Origin: Maridesulfovibrio sp.
GTDB taxonomy: Bacteria; Desulfobacterota; Desulfovibrionia; Desulfovibrionales; Desulfovibrionaceae
NCBI RefSeq assembly: GCF_963667685.1
Contig: NZ_OY763930.1
Location: 2,029,501-2,093,500, forward strand
Direction of reading: 5' to 3'
DNA: 64,000 nt
Every line of letters begins with the position of its first letter. Position 1 is the stretch's first letter. The position numbers and the translations under genes are program-made. The notes under the pieces were generated by a model, which had not been told where the DNA came from, did not search any database, and saw only the letters and a list, made by a program, of their open reading frames with translations. Positions 1 to 7,105 of the stretch are shown here, one piece after another.

Positions 1-209
1 TTCAGTGCCGGAATGCGGTCGGCAATAGACATATCCTGTCCTAGTTGCAGATTTGGGTTGCGGTAGGCGCAATAGCTGCAACTATGGTTGCAGGCGTTGG
101 TCGGTTTGATACGGATGTGGATAGGTGCTTCTGTGCGTTGGGATTCCGGGGGCAATGAGTCCAGTTTATGCTGGTAGTGAAATATTTTCAGATTGGTATA
201 GAGCTGCAT
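1..209 (-). CDS. Radical SAM enzyme, N-terminal part (cut by window edge)
   Basis: The minus strand opens at ATG 209, 12 bases after the upstream methyltransferase stop, with GGGGGAT at 213-219 as ribosome binding site. About 69 residues lie in the window. They include CNHSCSYC (Cys40, Cys44, Cys47), the CX3CX2C motif that holds the 4Fe-4S cluster of radical SAM enzymes. The rest of the barrel and any SPASM domain lie off the left edge, so the substrate cannot be judged. It is the last visible gene of the block A operon, so a role in sugar or glycan modification is inferred from context. Confidence 0.85.
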   Translation of the reverse strand, partial: MQLYTNLKIFHYQHKLDSLPPESQRTEAPIHIRIKPTNACNHSCSYCAYRNPNLQLGQDMSIADRIPAL

Positions 210-221
210 GGTATCCCCCGT

Positions 222-881
222 TTATTCGAAGTAGATGAATTCATAGTCGCCGGAAAAATGAAATTCTTCAAAGAGCCATTCCCATTCTTCTTTACTGAAA
301 AAAGACTCGCAGGTCAGTGCCCAGCATTGGAGATTAAACAATTCCTGCTCGTTACGGAAACTTTCCACACAAAGATATTTATTTTTTCCTACCCGCTCCA
401 TTTCAGCCAAGGCTTTTTTGAGGTTGAAAACGGGCAGGTTGTGCAGGGAATTTATGGATATGACCAGATCAAATTCACCGTCCGTACAGGGGAGCGGCTC
501 TTCTGCGCGGTGCAGGAACAGTTTTTCTTTAATTTCATCTTTGGCTTCATTCAGCCCGTGGCGCGAGATATCGAAACCGTGGACCTCCATGCCAAGCTTA
601 TGCAGCTCGTATAGCAGGAAAGCCTTGCCGCAGCCCATGTCCAGAATACGTGAGCCTTTTCGCAGTTCGTAGGTTTCGATCAACCCTTTCGCCATTGGAG
701 TCCAGTAGCCCTCAAGGTAGCGGTAGCCGCCGTAGCCGTAACGGCGGTCGCCGTCCCAGTAATCGAATTCGTATTCCTTGGCCTTGAGCATGCACTGCAC
801 CTTGTTGTCCACCATACGCGGCAGATATTCGCGCTTGGTGGATGTGTGCAGAGGAGTAATTAAATTGAGCAGTTTTCCCAT
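222..881 (-). CDS. Class I SAM-dependent methyltransferase
   Basis: The 219-residue soluble protein has a Rossmann-type methyltransferase core. ILDMGCGK at residues 79-86 is motif I (SAM binding), and GFDIS near residue 102 supplies the acidic residue that binds the ribose. VISINSLHN follows as the usual post-motif strand. The N-terminal 60 residues are rich in Tyr and Gly (YGYGGYRY) and match no domain I know. It follows the transketolase genes in block A after a 171-base gap filled by a hairpin repeat. The substrate is unknown; O- or N-methylation of a sugar is inferred from context. Confidence 0.85.
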   Translation of the reverse strand: MGKLLNLITPLHTSTKREYLPRMVDNKVQCMLKAKEYEFDYWDGDRRYGYGGYRYLEGYWTPMAKGLIETYELRKGSRILDMGCGKAFLLYELHKLGMEVHGFDISRHGLNEAKDEIKEKLFLHRAEEPLPCTDGEFDLVISINSLHNLPVFNLKKALAEMERVGKNKYLCVESFRNEQELFNLQCWALTCESFFSKEEWEWLFEEFHFSGDYEFIYFE

Positions 882-892
882 TTTTTATCTGA

Positions 893-1035
893 TGCGCTTC
901 GCGGTTTGGATGAAATGATTTTGCCTTCGGCGGCCCTTCGGGGAGCCTCCCGGCGGGCTCTCCGAGGGCCAAAGAAACTTTTTGAAAAAAGTTTCTCTGG
1001 ACTCTTCAAAAACTTTTATTAGATCTTCGCCGAAA
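893..1035. repeat. Intergenic hairpin repeat element, copy 1
   Basis: The gap between two block A genes holds two inverted repeats. Bases 973-996 form a perfect 11-bp stem (AGAAACTTTTT) with a 2-base loop. Bases 932-970 form an imperfect GC-rich hairpin beginning GGCCCT and ending AGGGCC. On the minus strand the element contains AAAAGTTTTTG, GAGTCCAGAGAA and CAAAAAG in an order found again at 46384-46560 and partly at 35300-35468. It may attenuate transcription inside the operon. Confidence 0.6.
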
Positions 1036-1052
1036 ATTAATGAATTTTTAGA

Positions 1053-1973
1053 TTATTTTAATAGCTTGCTGGTTTCTTTTACTATGTTTTCGGCGGTCAA
1101 CCCGTTGTGGGCGAAGTGCTCCAGCTGTGAGCCGTAGTTTTCGCTGAAATTATCCGCCAGCCCCAGCCTTTTCATGCGTAGTGGATTGGGCAGGCAGGCT
1201 TCAGCCAGAATTTCTGCTACTGCGCTGCCGAGGCCGCCGAGGATGGTGTTTTCCTCCAAGGTGATTACCGCCCGCGCTTTTCGCGCCCGTGAAATTATGG
1301 CTTCGCTGTCCAGTGGTTTGATTGTAGGCAGGTGCAGGATTCCGGATTTGATGCCTGATTCAGCCAGCAGCTCTGCCCCCTGTTTCATAACTCCGAGCAT
1401 AACTCCGCAGCCGATGAGCAGCACTTCCTCTCCTTCGCCATAGGAGTAGGCCCTGCCGATTTCAAAGGTTTCTTCCTCGGTGACGATGGGATCGTAGCCC
1501 TTTGCCAAGCGTATGAAGATCGGCCCTTGGTGATCGAGGGTCTGCGGCATGAGCCTGTTCATCTCCTCGGCATCCGCCGGACAAAGCACGGTAAGGTTGG
1601 GAATAACCCGCAGGATGGAAAGATCTTCGGTTGCCCAGTGGGTCGGGCCGAGCGGAGCATAGACCAGTCCGCCGCCGTTACCGATGAAGCGCACATTCAG
1701 GTTGTGCATGCAGGCATCGAGCAGAACCTGCTCGTAACAACGACGCGTCAGAAAACTTTGGATGGTGTTAACGTAGACGATTTTACCTTCATGGGCCATT
1801 CCACAGGCCATGCCCACTGCGTTGGCTTCAGCGATGCCTTCCATGAAAAAGCGGTCCGGCATTTCTTCTTTAAAATGGGAGAGGGTTCCTGCACCGAGGT
1901 CGGAGCCTACAAATACAACCCGCTCGTCATTCTTAGCCAGTTGATATACCTGTTCCAGACAAGCTTTACGCAT
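1053..1973 (-). CDS. Transketolase, C-terminal subunit (first split pair)
   Basis: The 306-residue protein has the pyrimidine-binding domain and C-terminal domain of transketolase-like enzymes (about residues 1-165 and 180-306). Glu45 in MEGIAEAN is the expected cofactor-activating glutamate. I chose ATG 1973 over an upstream start because homology begins there and it overlaps the N-subunit stop by 8 bases (ATGCGTAA), typical of coupled translation. Split transketolases of this kind are related to pentose-phosphate enzymes and to DXS. Inside a glycan operon it probably moves a two-carbon ketol unit to or from a sugar precursor. Confidence 0.88.
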   Translation of the reverse strand: MRKACLEQVYQLAKNDERVVFVGSDLGAGTLSHFKEEMPDRFFMEGIAEANAVGMACGMAHEGKIVYVNTIQSFLTRRCYEQVLLDACMHNLNVRFIGNGGGLVYAPLGPTHWATEDLSILRVIPNLTVLCPADAEEMNRLMPQTLDHQGPIFIRLAKGYDPIVTEEETFEIGRAYSYGEGEEVLLIGCGVMLGVMKQGAELLAESGIKSGILHLPTIKPLDSEAIISRARKARAVITLEENTILGGLGSAVAEILAEACLPNPLRMKRLGLADNFSENYGSQLEHFAHNGLTAENIVKETSKLLK

Positions 1974-2772
1974 GGTAATCCTCGATACTCTTGATGATAC
2001 GAACGTGGTCTTCGGCGGATATTTTAGTCTTGTGGTGCCAAGTAGGATCGCCTTCCGCAAAAGGTAAGCCCTTGCCTTTGATCGTGTGGCAGATGACTAC
2101 GGAGGGTTTGTCCTGCTCAAAAGGCAGTTCTGCGAAAACCTTTTCCAGCGCAGCAACATCATGTCCGTTCACCTCGCGCACCGCGAAACCGAAGCTTTCC
2201 CATTTCCCGGCAAAAGGTTCGAATCCGGTAACTTCTTCGGTGGGACCATAGGATTGCAGCTTGTTGTAATCAACTATGGCTATCAGGTTGGATAGCTTTT
2301 GGCGGGCAGCACTCATGGCAGCTTCCCAGACAGAACCCTCGCCGCATTCGCCGTCACCGAGAACGGTGAAAACCCGGCTTTTGGATTTATCCATCTTCAG
2401 CGCGGCAGCAACGCCCACTGCAAAGGGCAAACCGTGTCCAAGGCTTCCTGTGGCGAATTCCACCCCCGGGGTTTTGGTGGTCGGGTGACCGCCAAGCAGC
2501 CCATTGAAAGAACAGAAGCTGAATAGCTCTTCCTCGGTGATGAATCCTTTATCCGCCAGCAGTACATACAGGGCCAGACAGCCGTGCCCTTTGCTCAAAA
2601 TAAAGCGGTCCCTTTCCGGCATGCGTGGATTAGCAGAATCATATTTCAAAACCGAATCATAAAGCACGCGCAGTATTTCCACCAAAGACATGGACGGGCC
2701 GACATGTCCGCGTCCGGCATGGTGGAGTACATCCACGATTTTTTTCCTGAGCTGTTTAGAGCGCTGGTCCAA
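1966..2772 (-). CDS. Transketolase, N-terminal subunit (first split pair)
   Basis: The 268-residue protein carries the thiamine-diphosphate-binding half of a transketolase. GDGE at 139-142 followed by Asn170 fits the GDG-X26-N cofactor motif, and SKGH at 60-63 and GSLGHG at 109-114 are family landmarks. It should pair with the next gene, which provides the pyrimidine domain, to form the active site between subunits. It lies 18 bases after a kinase-like gene. A second pair at 38232-39997 is clearly related but divergent, so the two may serve different sugars. Confidence 0.88.
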   Translation of the reverse strand: MDQRSKQLRKKIVDVLHHAGRGHVGPSMSLVEILRVLYDSVLKYDSANPRMPERDRFILSKGHGCLALYVLLADKGFITEEELFSFCSFNGLLGGHPTTKTPGVEFATGSLGHGLPFAVGVAAALKMDKSKSRVFTVLGDGECGEGSVWEAAMSAARQKLSNLIAIVDYNKLQSYGPTEEVTGFEPFAGKWESFGFAVREVNGHDVAALEKVFAELPFEQDKPSVVICHTIKGKGLPFAEGDPTWHHKTKISAEDHVRIIKSIEDYHA

Positions 2773-2790
2773 TTTAATTCTCCAAAAGTA

Positions 2791-3822
2791 TTAGTTCGCT
2801 AAATTCAATGCGCAGAGTATTTTCTGGTCTTTATTAAGGAAATTCGAAGCTTTTTCAAGCTGTCGCTCACGAAGGGTGTTGCTCTCGGAAGTTTCCCCGG
2901 CGGCAAATTCTCGCCGTTGCATATGTACGGAAATGAATTCATTCAGGATTATCATACACCACTTCAGGCAGAGCAGTGGCAGGTAAATTTTAAAACGGGG
3001 TATAAAATTCTTATCCGATGCAAAGATCTCTGTCATGCCATGAGAGAAAATCTGTATCTGTCGTTCACTCAAATCCATAGCCGGATGAAGCAGGAAATCT
3101 GCAGTAGCTTTTACCGGATCATCCCAGCCGAAATATTCAAAATCAACAAAAGTGAACTCTGATTCAGTTTTGAGAATGTTGTGAAACCCGAAGTCGGACG
3201 GGCTTAGTGTGCGGTATTGTCTAGCAAGTGGCTCGGTCCATAATCCGGCGGAAAATATTTGCTTTGCCTTGTTCGTTCTTTTCTCAAACGCCACCGAAAA
3301 TTTATTATCCAGAAATGAATGCAGCTGTAGATAGAGGTCATCTTCAGCAGGAAGAGCTTGAAGCATTTCCAGTCTTCCTTTTATATTCTCCACTAGTTGC
3401 GCCGGGGAGAAACATGCTTCCGAAGCAGGATATATTTCCATTGCTGTTTCTTGAGCAGAAAGATCTTTGAGTTGTGCAAGAAAAGCCAGGATTTCGCCAA
3501 TGTCCCGCACGCTGCTTTCAGTTACTCTCTCTCCATGCACAAAAGAGAATAGTGCTCCTTGCATGGGTTCATCAAAACCTAGCGGCCTAGGAACGTTCGT
3601 TATACCGTTCCCGGTCATGAATTTCAGGGCGGACCATTCCTGCTTAAGTCTGCTACGCCCGTCTGCTGTGGGTTGGAGGTAGAATTTTGCCAGCAGGGTC
3701 TTGCCGGATTCGCAATCGACGCGGAAAACCTGACTATTACGTCCGGCTCGGATGCGTGAGGTCTTAGCTGGAATTTCAGCCGACAGATGACGCACTAATT
3801 TGGCGGGATCAGAATTTGCCAT
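2791..3822 (-). CDS. APH-type phosphotransferase-like protein
   Basis: The 343-residue protein resembles the aminoglycoside/choline kinase superfamily. It has a GRNSQVFRV glycine loop near residues 27-35, Lys46 as the likely ATP lysine, a catalytic-loop region SPSDFGFHN (207-215) with Asp210 and Asn215, and DFE (227-229) as metal-binding motif. The usual His before the catalytic Asp is missing. Start ATG 3822, with GGGA upstream, overlaps the HAD gene by 14 bases. In this operon it is more likely a sugar kinase than a resistance enzyme. That is inference. Confidence 0.7.
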   Translation of the reverse strand: MANSDPAKLVRHLSAEIPAKTSRIRAGRNSQVFRVDCESGKTLLAKFYLQPTADGRSRLKQEWSALKFMTGNGITNVPRPLGFDEPMQGALFSFVHGERVTESSVRDIGEILAFLAQLKDLSAQETAMEIYPASEACFSPAQLVENIKGRLEMLQALPAEDDLYLQLHSFLDNKFSVAFEKRTNKAKQIFSAGLWTEPLARQYRTLSPSDFGFHNILKTESEFTFVDFEYFGWDDPVKATADFLLHPAMDLSERQIQIFSHGMTEIFASDKNFIPRFKIYLPLLCLKWCMIILNEFISVHMQRREFAAGETSESNTLRERQLEKASNFLNKDQKILCALNLAN

Positions 3823-4435
3823 TGGTAATTCCCGCAAAAACATATTTACTGATTCGGGCAAAATCGGGCAGCACTTTCACAGCGGGAATCTCAATGCCTT
3901 GTTCCGTTGATAGCAGAATTCGTGTGGTTTCTTTCGGGAAATCAGGTTCCAGGTATAATTCTTTGAGGTCGTCAATGAACAGGGAGCATCTCAGTTCATG
4001 AATGGTGCGGATTTTTTCTGTTCGCGTGGACAGGAAGAATACGTCTTTGGGGTCCATACCCAGTCCATTTGAAGCGAAGAATCTTTTTTGTTCCAAAAAG
4101 TTCATAGCCGCCGCACGTAAATCCACTTTGCTTTCCCCATGATTAGGATATCGAGTTTTATGGCTGACTATTTTGAATTCAATCCCGCTTTCTTTTAAAC
4201 ATAGTAGAAAATCCCAAACTCCGCTCATAAGTTCGGCCCGTTCAATATGGGTACCGTAAATGGCGATCTGCAATTTCTGCCACTCTATTTCGTCATGCTT
4301 CTCACGTACCTCATCGCGGATTACCTGCTTGATTGCGGGAGTCTTCGCTGAAATCAATCCGCGTTCAAGCGCAATCCCATGTAGGGCTTTGTCATAGCGG
4401 ATAATAGTATTATCAAGGTCAATCCCAATAAGCAT
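3809..4435 (-). CDS. HAD-superfamily phosphatase-like protein
   Basis: The 208-residue protein has the haloacid dehalogenase motifs in order: DLDNT at 6-10 (nucleophile Asp6 and acid/base Asp8), Ser91 in IVSHK (motif II), a lysine near 141 (motif III) and FIDDL at 153-157 (motif IV, metal binding). The long insert between residues 15 and 75 suggests a C1-type cap. It sits between a radical SAM gene and a kinase-like gene. By analogy with the ADP-heptose pathway it could do the GmhB step, removing a phosphate from a sugar bisphosphate. Similarity to GmhB itself is not evident. Confidence 0.75.
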   Translation of the reverse strand: MLIGIDLDNTIIRYDKALHGIALERGLISAKTPAIKQVIRDEVREKHDEIEWQKLQIAIYGTHIERAELMSGVWDFLLCLKESGIEFKIVSHKTRYPNHGESKVDLRAAAMNFLEQKRFFASNGLGMDPKDVFFLSTRTEKIRTIHELRCSLFIDDLKELYLEPDFPKETTRILLSTEQGIEIPAVKVLPDFARISKYVFAGITNGKF

Positions 4436-4450
4436 AGCCGGACCCCTACT

Positions 4451-4477
4451 AAGGATTCCAAAGGGGATTATCCCCTT
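4451..4477. repeat. Short palindromic intergenic repeat
   Basis: Bases 4461-4477 are a near-perfect palindrome (AAGGGGAT, one-base centre, ATCCCCTT). They follow GGATTCCAAAGGGG, which recurs on the opposite strand in the gap near 41768-41790. The element fills most of the 40-base gap between a radical SAM gene and the HAD gene and touches the radical SAM stop. It may be a weak terminator or an RNA-processing site. Confidence 0.5.
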
Positions 4478-5546
4478 AAATAAAATTCACATGTCCGCCG
4501 GGATTCTTAAGTTCCCAGAGGTAATGATTGATTTTGTCCATACGGCAATTAATACGGCATTGCTGCGGGTCGAGATTCTTCTCGCACCATTTTAGCGATT
4601 CCAGACGTTTCGCCCCGGTCCAGATTTCCTCAAAATTCTGCCCGTGAATATTGCCGTAGCAGAAATTTTCATCACCCAGATAGATGCTGCATCCCCAGAC
4701 ATTGCCCTTGGAATCTATGTAGGACCAAAAGGGCAGGGCATTGCATTGCCGGTAATCGCGTTTCTGCCCGTCCCATATTTTCATGGTCTCGCTGCGGAAA
4801 ATTACATTGAAGCTGTCGGTCTTGTAACTTTGCAGCCGTTCTTCAAGTTCACTGCAATCGGTATAATTGATGTCCTTGTACTCGGTACAGATGGATTGCG
4901 GATGGTAGGAGTAGGGCTTGACCACAAGGTAATCCATTCCGGCATCACGGGCCAGTGTTGCCAGCTTTTCCACTTCATTTTCGTTCTCAGGCAATAGGAC
5001 AAGCTGCACACCAAGCGTGCATCCAGACTGTTGTTTCTGACGCACTTTGGCGGCTGTTTCCAGATTATTGAATACCCGTTTGAAATCATCCGCATTGGTT
5101 CCGTGTATGCGCGAATAAGTTTCCGGAGTTCCGGCATTGAGGCTGACCTTGATCCAGCTGGTGCAGGGCAGAATATTGGTAGATTTTTCTTCATCGAGCA
5201 GCACGGCATTGCTGGTCAGGGCCACGTTGATACCGGCTTCCTTGGTGGAGCGGATAATTTGGGTCATGTCCTTATGCAGCAGCGGTTCACCTTCACCCGC
5301 ATACATGATGCTTTTGACGCCCAGCCGCCCCATTTCAGCGAGACGCTTACTGAGAATTTCAGTGTCGAGGAAATCGGGCTTGTATCCGGCAAAATCCAGC
5401 CCGCAGAATTTGCAGCGGTGGTTGCATGCTCCGGCGGGGCTAAGCTCCATGTAAATGGGGTAAATATTTTCGCCATCCAGCCATTTGGCGACCCGCTTAG
5501 GATGCAGGTGCAGCTTGTGGGAATCTATGCGTAAATTATCGCTCAT
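4476..5546 (-). CDS. Radical SAM/SPASM enzyme
   Basis: The 356-residue enzyme has the radical SAM motif CNHRCKFC (Cys41, Cys45, Cys48) and a Gly-rich AGEGEP strand near residue 100. Its C-terminal cysteine-rich SPASM-like region (CNALPFW, GCSIY, CEKN, CRINC) would bind extra 4Fe-4S clusters. SPASM enzymes modify peptides, sugars or proteins by radical chemistry, often by dehydrogenation or epimerisation. It lies 9 bases after the SIS isomerase gene. In a sugar operon, radical epimerisation, dehydration or deoxygenation of a sugar nucleotide is plausible but unproven. Confidence 0.85.
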   Translation of the reverse strand: MSDNLRIDSHKLHLHPKRVAKWLDGENIYPIYMELSPAGACNHRCKFCGLDFAGYKPDFLDTEILSKRLAEMGRLGVKSIMYAGEGEPLLHKDMTQIIRSTKEAGINVALTSNAVLLDEEKSTNILPCTSWIKVSLNAGTPETYSRIHGTNADDFKRVFNNLETAAKVRQKQQSGCTLGVQLVLLPENENEVEKLATLARDAGMDYLVVKPYSYHPQSICTEYKDINYTDCSELEERLQSYKTDSFNVIFRSETMKIWDGQKRDYRQCNALPFWSYIDSKGNVWGCSIYLGDENFCYGNIHGQNFEEIWTGAKRLESLKWCEKNLDPQQCRINCRMDKINHYLWELKNPGGHVNFI

Positions 5547-5555
5547 GAAAAAACC

Positions 5556-6122
5556 TTATGCCGGGGGTATGGAAACAGAATCCATCCAGTAGTGCAGGAT
5601 GCAGGCATGTCCGGTTTCAGCCATGCCGTATGTTTCCGCCGGGAGCCAGAAATTGATGTCGCCCATGGTCCGCAGACTGTTTTCCGCAGACATGGCACTG
5701 AGGGTTATAACGGTGGCACCAGTCTCAGCGGCAAAGCGACAGGCGTTAAGCACATTAGGCGAGTTGCCGGAGCTGCTGATGGCAACCAGCATATCATTCG
5801 GGGTCAATCTGCGCTTGAGAGGTTCCACAAAGACCTGATCATATGAAAAATCGTTGGCAAGTGCGGTTATGAGGGCCAGATCGGTAAAAACCTGCGTATG
5901 TACATGGGCATTCTTGGCCAGATCGGCGGAAAAATGACTGGCCATGGAAGCACTGGCTCCGTTGCCGATCAGGTAGATTATCTTGCCCTGTTCACGCAGT
6001 TCTTCGGTCATATTTTTCCAGAGCGAAAAAGCCTCGTCACAATCGCTGGCAGCGCATTTGGCCCCGTCAACTTCGATGGACCTTAGGCAGTTCTGCAATC
6101 TTTGGGTGTGTTTATTCCACAC
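5556..6122 (-). CDS. SIS-domain sugar-phosphate isomerase, GmhA-like
   Basis: The 188-residue single SIS domain has GNGASAS (53-59) and SSSGNSPN (116-123), the phosphosugar-binding motifs of phosphoheptose isomerase. Length and layout match GmhA, which converts sedoheptulose 7-phosphate to D-glycero-D-manno-heptose 7-phosphate. The start is a GTG that overlaps the previous gene's end by 11 bases (GTG within CGTGTGGAATAA). A transketolase (a source of ketose phosphates) and a kinase-nucleotidyltransferase fusion in the same operon support a heptose-like pathway. Whether the substrate is a true heptose is unknown. Confidence 0.8.
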   Translation of the reverse strand: MWNKHTQRLQNCLRSIEVDGAKCAASDCDEAFSLWKNMTEELREQGKIIYLIGNGASASMASHFSADLAKNAHVHTQVFTDLALITALANDFSYDQVFVEPLKRRLTPNDMLVAISSSGNSPNVLNACRFAAETGATVITLSAMSAENSLRTMGDINFWLPAETYGMAETGHACILHYWMDSVSIPPA

Positions 6123-7104
6123 GGTCTTTCTCTGATGCTAAAAGTTTCGTGGCCGCCGTCCAGAGCTGGGGAATGGTCTGCTCATGAAAACCGCGCACAT
6201 AATAACTTTTGCCGCCGTCGGCCACAGTGCGGATGAGCATGGTTTTCCAAGGCCGGAAATAGTACTGGGCGTCGCTCTTGGGAGCTTCGCTGCCGACATT
6301 TTCAGGCAGGTCATGCAGATCGCAGACCAGAGTTGTGAAGTTGCAGATAGTCTTTGCAGAGTTGGCATTTGCTGCCGCATTGCGGACCATTGCCAAGGCT
6401 TTGAGATAAATTTCGGGAGCCATGATGGCACTGCCGAAATTCATGACTACGCCGTGCTCCAGTTGCTCCAGACAAGCGGCAAAGATCAGAAAATCGCGGT
6501 AACTTGCCTCGCCGATTGCCGCTCCGTCACAATTGGGATGTTCGTGAATGATGTCGTAGCCTATCCCAGCATGGACAGTAACCGGGATACCCAGCTCATA
6601 AGCCTTGGCGAACAGACTGACTTTTGCGTGATCAGGGTTGTTTTCGCAGAGAAATTTTCCCACGGATTCACCGAAACCAAGGCCCTGCTTATTGCCGTTT
6701 TTTACGATATCGTTGAGCTGTCCGGTCTCCTGCCAGAGTCCGAATTGACCGTTAGAAATGTAGGTGGCAACGCATTCGGTGGTTTGGCCGTGCATGGCGA
6801 ATTCGAAATCGTGAATTGCGCAGGCTCCGTTCACCGCGATGCAGCTGATCAGTCCCTGTTCCATGAGTTCGAAAAGGTAGCGCTGCACCCCGGCGCGGAT
6901 GACATGCGCCCCGATCATGAGTACCCGCGCGCTGTCTTTGTCCCGTGCTGAAATAAGTTTATCAGCTATTGCCTCAAGAGAAGGATGAACCTCAGCGCAA
7001 GGTTCGGGAGCTTTTATAATTGCGCTCTCAAGCAGGCTTTTACGCTCTGCTAGGGAGAGTACACGTAGATTACTGCGGTCAAATTGGCGGTATCTGCTGC
7101 TCAT
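6112..7104 (-). CDS. Deoxyhypusine-synthase-like protein of unknown function
   Basis: The 330-residue soluble protein resembles the deoxyhypusine synthase fold. MIGAHVIRAGVQRYL, then ISCIAVNGACAIHDFE, GIPVTVHAGIGYDII and VVMNFGSAIMAPE follow the order of conserved blocks in that family. True deoxyhypusine synthase modifies eIF5A, which bacteria lack, and uses a lysine in a GGGVVKHH block; here that block reads NFGSAIMAPE, so the lysine is absent. The gene is locked in the sugar operon, one base after the kinase-nucleotidyltransferase stop and overlapping the SIS gene. An NAD-dependent sugar reaction is possible. The family call is from memory of motifs, not a search. Confidence 0.55.
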   Translation of the reverse strand: MSSRYRQFDRSNLRVLSLAERKSLLESAIIKAPEPCAEVHPSLEAIADKLISARDKDSARVLMIGAHVIRAGVQRYLFELMEQGLISCIAVNGACAIHDFEFAMHGQTTECVATYISNGQFGLWQETGQLNDIVKNGNKQGLGFGESVGKFLCENNPDHAKVSLFAKAYELGIPVTVHAGIGYDIIHEHPNCDGAAIGEASYRDFLIFAACLEQLEHGVVMNFGSAIMAPEIYLKALAMVRNAAANANSAKTICNFTTLVCDLHDLPENVGSEAPKSDAQYYFRPWKTMLIRTVADGGKSYYVRGFHEQTIPQLWTAATKLLASEKDRVE

Positions 7105-7105
7105 T

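Noticed and set aside
168..614. Open frame of 148 codons on the plus strand
   Set aside because: It lies opposite the methyltransferase gene, which has clear family motifs, and its own translation shows no domain.
2791..3822. Aminoglycoside resistance gene
   Set aside because: The catalytic loop lacks the usual His, and the gene overlaps sugar genes in a biosynthetic operon.
6184..6951. 255-codon open frame on the plus strand
   Set aside because: It lies inside the DHS-like gene, which overlaps or abuts both neighbours on the minus strand; the plus-strand product has no recognisable motif.
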